Positions 34,038-45,532 are shown, counted from the first letter of the stretch. The stretch: 64,000 nucleotides of DNA from Gemmataceae bacterium (GCA_019748295.1 JAIEPT010000019.1:1-64000), one strand, 5' to 3'. The notes: generated by a model from the sequence alone, not told the origin. A program made the numbers and translations.

Positions 34038-37000
34038 ATGCAATCGAAGAACTTTGAGTTCCTACGACCGACGTGGGCGGATTTGGCGGAACTCGGCGCT
34101 TTCGCCGAGCAATACGCCAACCCCGACCCACAGAGCGCCGTAGCCAAGCTACGAAACTTTGCCGAGCAGATCGTCCTGTTCATCTACCACAAGCACGGGC
34201 TGCCGAAACCCTTTCAGCCAAATCTTAACGACCTGCTGACCGCCGCCGCATTCGTCCAGGCGGTCCCCAGGGTCATCGTCTCCAAGTTGCATACGCTCCG
34301 CATCCAGGGCAACAAGGGAGCGCACGGAGAAACGGTCCTGTCGCAGTCGGCGATCATGCTTCTTCAGGAAGCCTTTGAGCTTGGCCGCTGGATGCACATC
34401 AATTACGCCAATGGCAAGAAAGACGATTGTCCAGCGTTCAATGCTCCCAGCCCTGGCGAAGCAACCGAGATCGAGAAGAAGCTCAAGAAGGAGAAGACGT
34501 CAATCCTGCAGCTGTACGCTGCTCAGGAAGCCGAGATGCATAAGCTCTTGGCGGACCTCGAAGCGACTCGCTCGAAGGCGAAAGTCGCCGAGGAGACGGT
34601 CGCACAACTCCAAGCCGTGCAAACTCACGGCCAACAAGTTGCCGACGCCCTGGCGTTCGATGAGGCCACGACCCGTCATCGTCTCATCGACACTGCCCTG
34701 GTTTCCGCCGGATGGAATGTCGGGGCCAAGGGCGCGAACACGGAGCAGGTCGGCCAGGAGATCGAAGTCGATCACCAACCGACCGCCAGCAAGAAGGGCA
34801 AGGCCGATTACGTTTTATGGGGCGACAACGGCAAGCCCGTCGGCGTGATCGAGAGCAAGAAAACCGCCGTTGATCCAGAAGTCGGTCGCACCCAGGCCAA
34901 GTGCTATGCCGATGGCTTGGAAAAGGCGCACGGCCAGCGGCCCGTCATCTTCTACACGAACGGTTACGACATCTGGATGTGGAACGACGCTGCGGGCGAG
35001 CCGCCCCGCAAGCTCTACGGTTTCTACTCGCCCGAAAGCCTGCTGTACCTGCTCTATCAGCGGACCAACAAAGAGTCGCTGGCCAAAACCGCTCCGAGTC
35101 CATTGATCGCCGGGTACATGTATCAGATCGAGGCAATCAAGCGGGTAGTCGAACGATTTGCCGCAAAGCACCGGCATGCTTTGATTGTGATGGCGACCGG
35201 GACCGGCAAGACCCGCGTGGCGATCTCGCTTTGTGACGTGTTGCTGCGTGCGAAGTGGGCCAAACGGATTCTGTTCCTCTGCGACCGTAAGGAACTCCGC
35301 AAACAGGCGCACAACACTTTCAAGGGGCATCTGCCCGGTGAACCTCGCACTTATGTCACGTCTGCCACGTCGAAGGATCGTGACAAGCGCATCTACCTCG
35401 CCACCTACCCGGCGATGATGGAGTGCTACGAGTCGTTCGACGTGGGGTTCTTCGACCTGATCATCGCCGACGAATCGCACCGCAGCATCTATAACCGCTA
35501 CCGGGAACTGTTCGCTCACTTCGACTGCCTGCAAGTGGGACTGACGGCCACCCCGGTCGAGTTCATCGCCCGCAACACCTACAAGATTTTCGGCTGCGAA
35601 GATCGTGACCCCACGGCCTACTTCAGCTTCGAGGATGCCATCAACAGCGTCCCGCAGTGGCTCGTGCCGTTCGAGGTTATCACGCACACGACCCCGTTCT
35701 TGCGCAAGGGAATCAAGTATTCGGAGATGTCGCCCGAACAGCGGCAGCAGCTCGAAGAAGACGAGGCGGCTCCCGCCGCCGTTGAGTTCGATCAAGCCGA
35801 CGTGGACAAGGCAGTGTTCAACAAGGACACCAACCGGGTGATCCTGCGAAATCTGATGGAAAACGGGATCAAAGACACCACTGGCACACGGGTAGGCAAG
35901 TCGATCATCTTCGCCCGCAACCACAACCACGCCATCCTGCTGCAAAACCTGTTTGACGAGATGTACCCGCAGTACGGTGGGCAGTTCTGCCGGGTCATCG
36001 ACAACTACGACCCCCGTGCCGAAGAACTGATTGATGACTTCAAAGGCGATGGGAACAACCCGGAACTGACCATCGCCATCTCGGTGGACATGCTCGACAC
36101 CGGCATCGACGTGCCAGAGATCGTGAATCTCGTCTTCGCCAAGCCGGTCTACTCGTACGTCAAGTTCTGGCAGATGATCGGGCGAGGAACCCGCCTCTGC
36201 GAAAACTTGTTTGGGCCGGACAAGCACAAGACGCACTTCCTGATCTTCGATCACTGGAAGAACTTTGAGTATTTCGACCAGCACTACCAAGCCGCCGAGC
36301 CGAAGCAGTCCAAGTCGTTGCCGCAGATCGTCTTCGAGAACCGCATCAGGTTGGCCGAAACTGCGCTGCATCAAGCGAAGCCCGAAGTGTTCGAGATGGC
36401 GATTGACCTGATCGCCAAGGATATCGCTGATTTGCCGGGCAAAACCATCGCCGTGAAGGAAAAGTGGAAGGAGATCAAAGCCGTCAGCAACCAGGACCGG
36501 CTGCGGCAGTTCGACGCCGCCACCAAGAACATGCTGCTGCACGAGATCGCCCCGCTCATGCAGTGGCGCAACATCGGGGGCAACGAGGCGGCGCACAAGT
36601 TCGATCTGCTCGTCTGCCGAATACAGACCGAACACTTGAAGAAGTCGAGCAGCTTCGAGGACTTGAAGATCAACCTCCAAGACCAGCTCAACGACCTGCG
36701 CATGAACTTGTCCCAGGTGAAGGCCGTGGCTCCGCTGATTGTGGAGGCCCGCACGAACGACTTCTGGATCGGCATAAGCGTCCAGAAACTCGAAGACCTA
36801 CGGGGCAAGCTCCGGGGCGTGGTGCAATATCGTCAGGGCGGCGGCGGAGGCAGTGGCCCGTTGCCGCCAAAGGTCATCGACATCAAGGAAGACCCCTCGC
36901 TAATCGAGCGCAAGAAACACGCCGTCAAGCTCGAAGGGCTGCAACTCGCCGCGTACCGCAACCGGGTTGAGAAGGTTCTGCGAGATTTGTTTGAAACGAA

Positions 37001-37439
37001 CGATACGCTCAAGCGAATTAAGGCAGGCCAGCCGGTCAGTGACTCCGACCTGGACTCGCTGACCTCGCTCGTGCTGACGCAAGACCCGATGCTGAACCTG
37101 CACGATCTCGTGGAGTATTACCCCGACTGTGCCGGGCACTTGGACCTCGCCATTCGCAGCATCATCGGCCTCAATGCGGCGGCGGTCGGCAAACGCTTCA
37201 CAACTTTCGTACAGCAGCACCCGACGTTAAACTCGGCGCAGATACGGTTTCTGGACCTCCTCCAGAACCACATCGCCAAGTACGGCTCCATCGAGCTCGA
37301 CCGGCTCTACGAAGCTCCGTTCACCACCATTCATACCGACAGCATTGACGGCCTGTTCCCGGATGAGGATCAGGCGACCGAGATCATCGAGATCATCAAG
37401 CAGTTTCAGCCGATCAAGGAAGGGACATCGAAGGCATGA
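34038..37439 (+). CDS. hsdR: type I restriction enzyme, R subunit
   Basis: 1133 residues from the ATG at 34038, with AGAGG upstream; a TTG-start extension to 33990 would begin too close to the predicted transcript start. The N-terminus has a DUF4145-like helical part ([18 protein letters not shown]), then the PD-(D/E)xK nuclease with KADYVLWGD and VGVIESKKT (about 255-273). The SF2 helicase motor has [11 protein letters not shown] (about 383) and [10 protein letters not shown] (about 474), with motif VI IGRGTRL near 715. An EcoEI-type C-terminal domain follows. It translocates DNA and cleaves unmodified invaders with HsdM and HsdS. It overlaps hsdM by 4 bases. Confidence 0.93.
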   Translation: MQSKNFEFLRPTWADLAELGAFAEQYANPDPQSAVAKLRNFAEQIVLFIYHKHGLPKPFQPNLNDLLTAAAFVQAVPRVIVSKLHTLRIQGNKGAHGETVLSQSAIMLLQEAFELGRWMHINYANGKKDDCPAFNAPSPGEATEIEKKLKKEKTSILQLYAAQEAEMHKLLADLEATRSKAKVAEETVAQLQAVQTHGQQVADALAFDEATTRHRLIDTALVSAGWNVGAKGANTEQVGQEIEVDHQPTASKKGKADYVLWGDNGKPVGVIESKKTAVDPEVGRTQAKCYADGLEKAHGQRPVIFYTNGYDIWMWNDAAGEPPRKLYGFYSPESLLYLLYQRTNKESLAKTAPSPLIAGYMYQIEAIKRVVERFAAKHRHALIVMATGTGKTRVAISLCDVLLRAKWAKRILFLCDRKELRKQAHNTFKGHLPGEPRTYVTSATSKDRDKRIYLATYPAMMECYESFDVGFFDLIIADESHRSIYNRYRELFAHFDCLQVGLTATPVEFIARNTYKIFGCEDRDPTAYFSFEDAINSVPQWLVPFEVITHTTPFLRKGIKYSEMSPEQRQQLEEDEAAPAAVEFDQADVDKAVFNKDTNRVILRNLMENGIKDTTGTRVGKSIIFARNHNHAILLQNLFDEMYPQYGGQFCRVIDNYDPRAEELIDDFKGDGNNPELTIAISVDMLDTGIDVPEIVNLVFAKPVYSYVKFWQMIGRGTRLCENLFGPDKHKTHFLIFDHWKNFEYFDQHYQAAEPKQSKSLPQIVFENRIRLAETALHQAKPEVFEMAIDLIAKDIADLPGKTIAVKEKWKEIKAVSNQDRLRQFDAATKNMLLHEIAPLMQWRNIGGNEAAHKFDLLVCRIQTEHLKKSSSFEDLKINLQDQLNDLRMNLSQVKAVAPLIVEARTNDFWIGISVQKLEDLRGKLRGVVQYRQGGGGGSGPLPPKVIDIKEDPSLIERKKHAVKLEGLQLAAYRNRVEKVLRDLFETNDTLKRIKAGQPVSDSDLDSLTSLVLTQDPMLNLHDLVEYYPDCAGHLDLAIRSIIGLNAAAVGKRFTTFVQQHPTLNSAQIRFLDLLQNHIAKYGSIELDRLYEAPFTTIHTDSIDGLFPDEDQATEIIEIIKQFQPIKEGTSKA

Positions 37440-38950
37440 TTACCGGCACGCTACGCAACCAGATCGACAAGCTCTGGACCGAATTCTGGACCGGGGGCAT
37501 CACCAACCCGCTCACGGTCATCGAACAGATTTCGTTCCTGATGTTCTCCCGTCTGCTTGACATCACCGAGACACGGGCCGAGAAGCGGTCGTCCCGCCTG
37601 AGCAAGCCCTTCAAGGGGCAGTTCAGCGTCAAGGAGCAGAAACTCCGCTGGTCAAACTTCAAGAACTTGCCCGCCGAGCAGATGCTCAAGACGGTGCGGG
37701 ACGAAGTGTTCCCGCACTTCCGCAACCTCGGCGACAGCGAATCGACCTTCGCCGAGTACATGACCGACGCCCAACTTCTCATTCAAAAGCCGAGCCTGCT
37801 TGTATCGGCGGTCAACATGATCGACGCCTTGCCGCTGACAGAAGGCGACACCAAGGGCGACCTTTACGAGTACCTGCTCGGCAAGTTGACCACGGCGGGT
37901 ATCAACGGCCAGTTCCGCACGCCCCGTCACATCATCCGGCTTATGGTCGATCTGATCGAACCGAAGCCGAACGAGATCATCGGCGATCCGGCCTGTGGCA
38001 CGGCGGGCTTCCTCGTCGGCGTCATGCAGCACTTGCTCGAAAAATACACGTCGCCCCAGGGCATCGTCACCCACGACGACGGCCAAAAGACCTACACCGG
38101 CGACCTGCTGGAACCCTACCGCAAGCACATTCAAACGCAGTTGTTCCACGGCTACGACTTCGACGCCACGATGCTCCGTATCGCCGCCATGAACCTGATG
38201 CTGCACGGCGTTGATTCGCCCGACATCCACTACCAGGACACCCTCAGTAACTCGTTCCCGGAAAAGTTCCCCAAACAGGCCACGGACGGCTTCGACGTGA
38301 TTCTGGCGAATCCGCCCTTCAAGGGCAGCCTGGACGAGTCCGACGTGCATTCCTCGATCACCGGCAAGGTGAAGACGAAGAAGACCGAACTCCTCTTCGT
38401 CGCCCTCATTCTGCGAATGCTCAAGCTCGGCGGGCGGGCGGCGATCATCGTGCCGGACGGCGTGCTGTTCGGTTCATCCAACGCCCACCGTGATCTCCGC
38501 AAGCTGCTCGTAGACGAGAACCAACTTGAGGCGGTGATCTCCATGCCGTCCGGTGTCTTCAAGCCGTATGCGGGTGTATCCACGGCCATCATGATCTTCA
38601 CCAAGGGCGGCAAGACCGACCGGGTGTGGTTCTACAAGATGGAGTCGGACGGCTTCAGCCTAGACGACAAGCGGGAGAAGATCGGCGACGGCACGGGCGA
38701 TCTACCGGACATCCGGGAGAAATGGTTCGCTAGGGAGAAGGCGAAGAAGAACGACCGCAAGGCCAAGCACTTCTTCGTGCCGGTTAAGGAGATTCGGGAC
38801 AACAAGTTTGACCTGTCGATCAACCGCTACCGGGAAACCGAGTACGAGGAGGCCACGTTCGACCCACCGCAGGAGATCATGCAGCGGCTCCGCTCACTGG
38901 ATGAGGAAGTCAGCCGTGACATGGACGAATTGGAGGCGCTGCTGAAATGA
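37436..38950 (+). CDS. hsdM: type I restriction-modification methyltransferase, M subunit
   Basis: 504 residues. An N-terminal helical HsdM domain ([31 protein letters not shown]) precedes the N6-adenine methylase domain with motif [14 protein letters not shown] (about 183-195) and catalytic NPPF (about 289-293). The region after it, [22 protein letters not shown], is typical. It methylates adenine in the HsdS-specified site using S-adenosylmethionine. It is coupled by 4-base overlaps to hsdR and hsdS. Confidence 0.94.
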   Translation: MITGTLRNQIDKLWTEFWTGGITNPLTVIEQISFLMFSRLLDITETRAEKRSSRLSKPFKGQFSVKEQKLRWSNFKNLPAEQMLKTVRDEVFPHFRNLGDSESTFAEYMTDAQLLIQKPSLLVSAVNMIDALPLTEGDTKGDLYEYLLGKLTTAGINGQFRTPRHIIRLMVDLIEPKPNEIIGDPACGTAGFLVGVMQHLLEKYTSPQGIVTHDDGQKTYTGDLLEPYRKHIQTQLFHGYDFDATMLRIAAMNLMLHGVDSPDIHYQDTLSNSFPEKFPKQATDGFDVILANPPFKGSLDESDVHSSITGKVKTKKTELLFVALILRMLKLGGRAAIIVPDGVLFGSSNAHRDLRKLLVDENQLEAVISMPSGVFKPYAGVSTAIMIFTKGGKTDRVWFYKMESDGFSLDDKREKIGDGTGDLPDIREKWFAREKAKKNDRKAKHFFVPVKEIRDNKFDLSINRYRETEYEEATFDPPQEIMQRLRSLDEEVSRDMDELEALLK

Positions 38951-40191
38951 GCGTTGCATTCCCCTTGGGCAAACTCGAATTTGATCCACCATCAAATTGG
39001 ACCCAAACTTTCGTGGGCCAAATTTGCGATGAGAACGACGGCGACGTGCAAACCGGGCCGTTCGGAAGTCAACTTCATGCCTCTGACTATTCAGACGAGG
39101 GTGTTCCTCTCGTCATGCCACAAGATATGGCTGACGGCAAGATTCTGACAACGAAGATCGCCCGTGTTGATTCATCGCATGTCGAGCGCCTGAGTAAACA
39201 CATGCTCCGCACAGGTGACATTGTTTTCAGCAGGCGAGGCGATGTAGCACGCTTCGCCATAGTGAACTGTGCTGAGCAAGGATGGCTGTGCGGAACCGGC
39301 AGTGTGCGGATTCGCCTAAACAGTCCGCTCATCGACACCCTGTTTCTCCGCCGTTTTCTCCAGCTTGACTCGGTTGGAAAGTGGCTCAACCACCAAGCAA
39401 AGGGTATCACGATGCCCAACCTCAACACGGGCATCCTTCGAGCCTTGCCACTGTATTTCCCTTCCCTGCCCGAACAGCGTCAGATCGCCGCCATTCTCGA
39501 CAAGGCCGACGCCGTACGTCGCAAGCGAGAGGAAAGCATCCGGTTGACCGAGGAATTGCTGCGCTCCACCTTCCTGGAAATGTTCGGCGATGTGGCGACC
39601 GCCCCGGCGAAGCCGCTCGCAGAACTTGCTGAGGTAGTGTCCGGCGTCACGAAAGGCCGCAAGCTAAATGGCCGGGCAGTGACAGTGCCATACTTGCGAG
39701 TTGCGAATGTCCAAGATGGGTTCCTCAATCTGGATGAGATCAAGACGATTGAGGCGCTTCCCAGCGAAGTTGAAGCACTGGCGCTCAAAGCGGGCGACAT
39801 CGTGATGACTGAAGGCGGCGATCACGACAAGCTCGGTCGTGGGGCAATCTGGACAGGAGCAGTTCAGAACTGCATCCACCAGAATCATGTCTTTCGTGTT
39901 CGAGTGAACCAGAGGCATATCTTGCCCGATTACTTCGCTACCTATTTGCGGACCAGTGAGGCCAAGCAGTATTTCTTACGCTGCGCCAAGAAGACGACGA
40001 ATCTTGCCAGCATCAACATGACTCAGTTGCGTGGCCTTCCCGTGCCTCTTCCGTCCGTCCGGCTTCAGCAGAAATTCCAGGATGCTGCAAAGGCAATCTA
40101 TGAATTGTCGGCGGCTCGGAAAAAGGCGGCGCATGAGTCGCAATCGCTTTTCGGCTCACTCGTCCAACGGGCCTTTCGAGGAGAGCTATGA
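38947..40191 (+). CDS. hsdS: type I restriction-modification specificity subunit
   Basis: 414 residues with two target-recognition domains and conserved spacer helices. TRD1 (about 10-170) ends [20 protein letters not shown]. The first conserved helix [29 protein letters not shown] follows at about 178-206. TRD2 runs about 215-375, ending [16 protein letters not shown]. The closing helix is [30 protein letters not shown]. It defines the bipartite site recognised by HsdM and HsdR; the recognised sequence cannot be inferred. The gene is complete. Confidence 0.92.
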   Translation: MSVAFPLGKLEFDPPSNWTQTFVGQICDENDGDVQTGPFGSQLHASDYSDEGVPLVMPQDMADGKILTTKIARVDSSHVERLSKHMLRTGDIVFSRRGDVARFAIVNCAEQGWLCGTGSVRIRLNSPLIDTLFLRRFLQLDSVGKWLNHQAKGITMPNLNTGILRALPLYFPSLPEQRQIAAILDKADAVRRKREESIRLTEELLRSTFLEMFGDVATAPAKPLAELAEVVSGVTKGRKLNGRAVTVPYLRVANVQDGFLNLDEIKTIEALPSEVEALALKAGDIVMTEGGDHDKLGRGAIWTGAVQNCIHQNHVFRVRVNQRHILPDYFATYLRTSEAKQYFLRCAKKTTNLASINMTQLRGLPVPLPSVRLQQKFQDAAKAIYELSAARKKAAHESQSLFGSLVQRAFRGEL

Positions 40192-40772
40192 GCCACATCC
40201 TCGACCTCGATAAAGCGATCAACGAGATCATCGCCTCGAACGAGCGCATCCAGACGTTCTGGACCAAAGAAGCGTCCGGCTGGTCGCCCAGAGAGACAGC
40301 CGAGTTGCTGGAGAGCTCTCGGATGGATCGCCTCGTGTCCTTGTCCCGGAGCCTGCGTCTTTGGGCCGAGCCGTGCGCCGAGGAAGACCGAGAAGGCCGA
40401 CTAATCCTGGCCTGGGCCAATCTCGGCATACTCGTTGAAGGCACGATGACGTGGTTCCTATGCGTCTTCGAGAGCGATTACGCCAAGCAACCCATGAAGG
40501 CGAAGGCTGGCTTCGACCTGCGACCGAACCGGCTGCGTTTCGAGGAAATGTGCCGCTTCTTCAGCGAACATGTTTGGATCGACTCCCAGCGTGCCGAGTG
40601 GGACGACTGGCTTGCAAATGTCCGCAACTTCCGCAACGCCGTCCACGCCTTCAACCACCGGCACATCGGCGACTGGAACGATTGGCAGGATGCCGTGGTG
40701 CGTTACCACGACTTCATCGGTGAGTTGGACGGACGAGTGCCATACCCGGAAGCCAGGGACTACTACGCCTGA
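40188..40772 (+). CDS. HEPN-like protein in the restriction-Gabija operon
   Basis: 194 residues, all-helical. GRLILAWANLGILVEGTMTWFL and VRNFRNAVHAFNHRHIGDW (about 145-163) fit a HEPN-type R-x4-6-H arrangement (R-N-F-R-N-A-V-H). HEPN proteins are often RNases or abortive toxins, but some are inactive partners. It overlaps hsdS by 4 bases, so it is expressed with the restriction system. Homologues next to type I systems are plausible but I cannot check. HEPN assignment is moderate. Confidence 0.62.
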   Translation: MSHILDLDKAINEIIASNERIQTFWTKEASGWSPRETAELLESSRMDRLVSLSRSLRLWAEPCAEEDREGRLILAWANLGILVEGTMTWFLCVFESDYAKQPMKAKAGFDLRPNRLRFEEMCRFFSEHVWIDSQRAEWDDWLANVRNFRNAVHAFNHRHIGDWNDWQDAVVRYHDFIGELDGRVPYPEARDYYA

Positions 40773-40798
40773 TGGTGTCGAGGTCGGAGAATTGTGAA

Positions 40799-41626
40799 AT
40801 GACAATCACGTTCAACCAACGGATACCGCCGTTCGCCGCCGAACGCCTGGAGGCCATCAGTAAAGTCCTTGCCGACACGAACGAGGGGCTTACCGGCACA
40901 GAGATCGACCATCTCCTGCGGAGCTGCAACATCTCCGACCCGACGCCGGACATGACCAAGTGGAAGCGGCTGCACAATGCTTTCGTGGAGTTCCAGAACG
41001 AGCATCAAGTGGGCAACCACGTTGTCGTCTTCATCAAACGGTCAATGGACCCGGCTCGATATGTTGGGAAGCCGCAGGTCTTTCGTTATCGCCGGGACCG
41101 CCTGAACTCGGTGTTGGCATTCTGTGGCTACACGCTTGGCGAGGATGGTCAACTTCGCAAGGCGGACGCCGCTCGCACGATCAGCGAGGCGCTGGAGCGG
41201 GCCAACCGCCTGCACGCCGCCCTGATCCAGCGCAGCGTCCACGCCGACGTGCTGAAGTTCTGCAAGGCGGAACTGCTCGAAGAGAACTACTTCCACGCCG
41301 TCTTCGAGGCCATGAAAAGCGTAACGGCCAAGATCAGGACGCTGACCGGCATGACCGGCGACGGTTGCGACCTCGTTCACGACGCCTTCGGCCAGAAGTA
41401 CGGCGACCCACTCCTGGTGATTAACTCGTTCCAGACCGAGACACATAAGGGTGAGCAATACGGCTTCATGAATCTGCTCAAAGGGTTATACGGCACGATA
41501 CGCAACCCTCTCGCCCACACGCCGAAAACCGAGTGGGACATGACGGAGCAGGACGCCCTCGACATCCTGACCATGATCTCTTTGGTCCACAGGAAGCTGG
41601 ATCAAGCTCGCCGGTTCCGCCCGTGA
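40799..41626 (+). CDS. TIGR02391-family (Ymh) HEPN-like protein
   Basis: 275 residues; the start MTITFNQRIPPFAAERLEAI is chosen because GGAG lies 11 bases upstream. The C-terminal domain (about 140-270) matches TIGR02391/Ymh: HADVLKFCKAELLEENYFHAVFEAMKSV, DLVHDAFG, GEQYGFMNLLKGLYGTIRNP and the R-N-P-L-A-H motif followed by W-D-M-T-E-Q-D-A-L-D. R-x4-H is the HEPN catalytic pattern. The N-terminal half (about 1-130) includes helical and wHTH-like pieces (LTGTEIDHLLRSCNI). Predicted RNase or effector-like component of the operon. It lies 26 bases after the previous gene. Confidence 0.78.
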   Translation: MTITFNQRIPPFAAERLEAISKVLADTNEGLTGTEIDHLLRSCNISDPTPDMTKWKRLHNAFVEFQNEHQVGNHVVVFIKRSMDPARYVGKPQVFRYRRDRLNSVLAFCGYTLGEDGQLRKADAARTISEALERANRLHAALIQRSVHADVLKFCKAELLEENYFHAVFEAMKSVTAKIRTLTGMTGDGCDLVHDAFGQKYGDPLLVINSFQTETHKGEQYGFMNLLKGLYGTIRNPLAHTPKTEWDMTEQDALDILTMISLVHRKLDQARRFRP

Positions 41627-41649
41627 CTTTTGAAGAGGCCTGGTAGATC

Positions 41650-43500
41650 ATGAGAATATCCCGGATCGAGATCACGAACTTCAGAAACTTCCGGCACCTG
41701 GATGTGACTATCGGCATGCACGCCGTCATCGTAGGAGAGAACAAGATCGGCAAATCGAATTTATTGTTCGCCCTTCAACTCATCTTGGACCCTTCGTTAC
41801 CGGACTCCGAGCGGTGCTTAAGGCTCGAAGACTTTTGGGACGGATTAGAGCGGCCTCTGAACCAGAACGACCGAATCGAAGTATCGGTAGAACTATCAGA
41901 CTTCGACGACAACAATGACCATTTGGCGCTAGTCGGAGAGTTCCTGATTCAACCCGATCCGATGGTCGCTCGACTGACGTACGTTTACCAACCAGTTCCG
42001 AATCTTCCTGACGGGCCGAAGAAGGAAAGTGACTACGAGTTCGCCATTTACGGCGGCGGGCGACCAGAGTGCCGGGTCGGTTACGAGTTACGAAAAAAAC
42101 TGCCAATGAACATGCTCCCGGCCCTCCGGGACGCAGTAAGTGACCTGGCGAATTGGCGGAAGTCTCCGCTCCGCCCATTGCTCGATAAGATCGCCGGGGA
42201 AATGGACCGAGATCGGCTCAATGAACTTGCAGAAGGCGTGTCGAAAGCGACGGCTACTATCGCCGGAAGCGACGAAGTAAGGTCTGTCGGCGACCTCATC
42301 TCTCAAAGACTGTTGGAGATGGTCGGCTCGCTGCACGCATTGGAGATGTCGCTCGGATTTTTACCATCCGATGCGGAAAGACTGATCCGATCACTTCGCC
42401 TGTTCATCGACGGCGGGGAGCGTACCGTTGCAGATGCAAGCCTTGGTTCGGCGAATCTGTTGTATCTCGCTCTCAAAGCACTACAACTTGACCAACAGGT
42501 GAGCGAATGCGAACGCAGTCATACCTTTCTCGCCATTGAGGAGCCGGAGGCCCATCTGCATCCCCACGTCCAACGACGGGTTTATCGAGCCTTCCTTCGA
42601 CCACGCCAAGCCGTGCCAAACGGCGAGGCAGGCCCGGGAAAGCCTTCGCCAGAGATGACGATTCTTCTCACTACCCACTCTCCGAGTATCGTTAGTGTCT
42701 CCCCAGTTCACTCGCTCGTCCTCCTTCGCAAAACTGCCGATTTGACCTCAACCCTGGGCGTCTCGACGGCCAAGCTCGAATTGGATGCTGCCGAAGCCGA
42801 CGACATCGAGCGGTATCTCGACGTGACCAGGGGTGAAATGCTGTTTGCCAAAGGGGTGCTGCTCGTTGAAGGCGAGGCCGAGCAATACATGCTGCCAGTA
42901 CTGGCGGAGTTAAATGGCTACAACCTTGATGAGCTGGGAATTACTGTATGCTCGGTGGCGGGGACGCACTTTCTCCCATATCTGAAGTTTCTGGGGCCGA
43001 CTGGATTGAACATCCCCTACGCCGTGATAACGGATGCGGACCCGAACGTGCAGATCACCGGATTAAGCCGCATCCGACAACTGCTTGAATTTCTCGCCCC
43101 CGACGATTTGGAAGAACTGGCGGATGAAGACGAAATAATCGACCTTGGAAAACGACATGGCATCTTTCTGACTGAGGACACTTTCGAGGTTGCTCTCTTT
43201 CGTGGAGGAAGGCACGCCAGCTTCGCTACGACGATGGGCGAGTTGTCTTCCAATGCCGCAGCTAAGACTCGTGCAACCTCCTGGAAGGCGAACCCTACAA
43301 CGTTAGACGTAGACAAGATGCTGAAGGACATAAATGCCATTGGTAAAGGGCGGTTCTCGCAACGGTGGGCACTGCGCATAAGTCGCTCAAAAAGCAAAAG
43401 CTGCCCGACGTCAGTTTCGGAGGCACTGAAACATGTCACAAGTCGCATCCAGGTCCAGGCTCTACCTGAAAGCAGCGACGGAACTTCGGAAGAACCGTGA
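41650..43500 (+). CDS. gajA: Gabija protein GajA, OLD-family ATPase-TOPRIM nuclease
   Basis: 616 residues. The ABC ATPase half has Walker A GENKIGKSN (about 30-38), a signature-containing region DASLGSANLLYLALKAL (about 262-278), and Walker B LAIEEPEAHLHPHV (about 294-307) with TTHSP (about 339). The TOPRIM half has VLLVEGEAEQYMLP (about 403-416) and VITDADPNVQ (about 458). GajA is a nucleotide-gated endonuclease that acts with the GajB helicase against phages. It overlaps gajB by 68 bases. GajA looks intact. Confidence 0.85.
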   Translation: MRISRIEITNFRNFRHLDVTIGMHAVIVGENKIGKSNLLFALQLILDPSLPDSERCLRLEDFWDGLERPLNQNDRIEVSVELSDFDDNNDHLALVGEFLIQPDPMVARLTYVYQPVPNLPDGPKKESDYEFAIYGGGRPECRVGYELRKKLPMNMLPALRDAVSDLANWRKSPLRPLLDKIAGEMDRDRLNELAEGVSKATATIAGSDEVRSVGDLISQRLLEMVGSLHALEMSLGFLPSDAERLIRSLRLFIDGGERTVADASLGSANLLYLALKALQLDQQVSECERSHTFLAIEEPEAHLHPHVQRRVYRAFLRPRQAVPNGEAGPGKPSPEMTILLTTHSPSIVSVSPVHSLVLLRKTADLTSTLGVSTAKLELDAAEADDIERYLDVTRGEMLFAKGVLLVEGEAEQYMLPVLAELNGYNLDELGITVCSVAGTHFLPYLKFLGPTGLNIPYAVITDADPNVQITGLSRIRQLLEFLAPDDLEELADEDEIIDLGKRHGIFLTEDTFEVALFRGGRHASFATTMGELSSNAAAKTRATSWKANPTTLDVDKMLKDINAIGKGRFSQRWALRISRSKSKSCPTSVSEALKHVTSRIQVQALPESSDGTSEEP

Positions 43501-45329
43501 GCAATGGCAGGCGTATGAGTCGACCAGTCATTGCGTCGTGTTGGCTGGGCCGGGCAGCGGCAAAACCAAGGTGTTGACAACTAAACTGGCCCGCCTGATC
43601 TCGGAAGAAATCACGCCGCCCCGTGGCGTTGCATGCCTGACGTACAATAACGAATGTGTAAAGGAACTGACCGGGAGACTGGCCCGCCTTGGTATCCGCA
43701 ACTCTACCAATGTGTTCGTCGGCACAGTGCATTCCTTCTGCCTCAAGAATATAATTCTGCCTTACGGGAAGATGGGAGGCTTAGAGACCCTGACAAAACT
43801 CAGGCAGGTCCCCATTTTACCCAACTTTCCAGGGGTTTTGTCAGCGTCTCTTAGGTCTGCCTGATCAGTTTCGGATCGCCACGCCATCTGATTCAGAGAA
43901 GCTCTTCATTCAGGCGAAGGATCGAGTAGTCGGGGTGGATGAGCGACCGGATGAATGGCGGCGTCGATGCGACATGTACCGGCGAACTTATTTGGATCGT
44001 GAAAGTCTGGAATGGAGAGACGAAAACAAGCAGTGCGCCGACCTTATTGAAGATTACGAACGAAGACTTCGGAAATCCGGCTTGATCGACTTTGATGATA
44101 TGGTGCTTCTTGGCCTCCGACTCGTTGAGACCCACCCTTGGGTGCGGAAGGTCTTGGCCGCACGATTTCCAGCGCTCGTCGTTGACGAATATCAAGACCT
44201 CGGTCTCACCCTTCACCGCCTCGTAATTTCGCTGTGTTTCTCCCCCAACAGCAAATGCCGCTTGTTTGCAGTGGGCGACCCTGATCAGTCGATTTACTCG
44301 TTCACCGGGGCGCAGCCGGAACTCTTGCAAAACCTTGCGGAGAATGAATTGGTTCAGAAGGTACACCTTCGACTGAACTATCGAAGCCGGTCGAATATTG
44401 TCACGGCATCTGAAGTCGCCCTCGGCGAGAGCCGAGGCTATGAAGCTGCAACCGGTGAAGGCGGCGTCATTGAATTCCACAAATGCAGTAATGGCCTTCA
44501 GCACCAAGCAATGCACGCCTGCGAGGAGCTGATTCCAAGAGTGCTAAAGTCCGGGATGGCCCGAAGCATCGGGGAAATCGCGATCCTATATCGAGATAAG
44601 AATCAGGGGGACGTTGCCGCCGAATGCGCTGCCGCTGCCGCTCTACAGTTCGTCCGATCAGACGCAAATGCTCCTTACCGTTGTACGCCGATGACGATGT
44701 GGTTAGAAATTTGTGCGGCTTGGTGTGTTAGTGGATGGAAGGTTGGAGAGCCAGGGTTGTCCGAGCTATTGGCAAAGTGGCGAGCGTTCAACGGCTCAAC
44801 GACGAGCGACAATGAGAACTTGGATAGTTGCCGGAAACTCGTTGGGTTTCTCTTTTCGCATCGTGACACCAAGAAATCACTCGGCGAGTGGCTGAATGGC
44901 TTGAACAAATCCTGTCTGGAAGGTCTGTTCGAGCGTGAGCCAATGCTCGGCGATGAAGCCTTGAAGGTAGCAGGCATCATGAGCCTTTGTGAAAAGGGGA
45001 AGAAGCTGGCCGAGTGGTCCGTAGGCCAATTCGGCGGGCAGGGCGGCTCACCGGATCACTTGAATCTTATGACCTTTCACAGTGCGAAAGGGTTGGAGTT
45101 CGACGTGGTGTTTATGATCGGCCTTGATCAAGGCGTCATTCCAAACTATCGCGAGAGCAGTCCGGCATCGAAACGAGAGCCAAGGCGCCTATTTTACGTC
45201 GCTCTAACCAGGGCGAGGCACGAAGTCCACATGATGTACTCTGGTTGGCGCGATTCTCCATACGGTCGGAAGTCGGACGGACCTTCTGAGTTTCTTCTGG
45301 AAGTACAGCGTTCGGTTTCAGGAAAATAG
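43433..45329 (+). pseudogene. gajB: Gabija helicase GajB, broken by a small insertion
   Basis: UvrD-like helicase in two frames. Frame one (43433-43864) has Walker A LAGPGSGKTKVL (about 38-49) and GTVHSFC. Frame two (from about 43854 to 45329) has FPALVVDEYQDL, FAVGDPDQSIYSFTG, LRLNYRS, MTFHSAKGLEFDVVFM and YVALTRARHEV. A 70-base insertion at 43784-43853 shifts the frame. Removing it with one TTA reads MGG-LGLPDQFRIATPS continuously. GajB is needed for Gabija function, so the system is probably inactive unless the insertion excises or a short GajB suffices. Confidence 0.85.
43784..43850. mobile_element. 67-bp MITE-like insertion in gajB with TTA target duplication
   Basis: Terminal inverted repeats GAGACCCTGACAAAAC (43784-43799) and GTTTTGTCAGCGTCTC (43835-43850) match at 15 of 16. 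TTA flanks both sides (43781-43783 and 43851-43853). Three-base TNA duplications are typical of IS1031/ISL2-type IS5-family elements, so a non-autonomous derivative is likely. The donor is not in this window. Confidence 0.88.
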
Positions 45330-45532
45330 CCAGGAATGAACTGGAGAAGGCAAATCGGTGGGGCAGTCGAGAGCCAAACACTTTCGCCCTCCAGCCCGAT
45401 ACTTCGCCTGGGCCACGTTCCAGACGAGCCAACAATGCCAGCTGCCGTGAATTTCCGAGAACCGCCACCTAATTCGGCTTGTCGTGCTGCGACCCTGATC
45501 GAACTTTCTTGACGTTCGGCGTTTTGAACGGT

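Noticed and set aside
34815-36680. 621-codon open frame antisense to hsdR
   Set aside because: hsdR has nuclease and helicase motifs in order; the antisense frame has none.
43784-43860. Programmed frameshift in gajB
   Set aside because: No slippery heptamer is needed: the shift is explained exactly by a 67-base insertion with inverted ends and TTA duplication.
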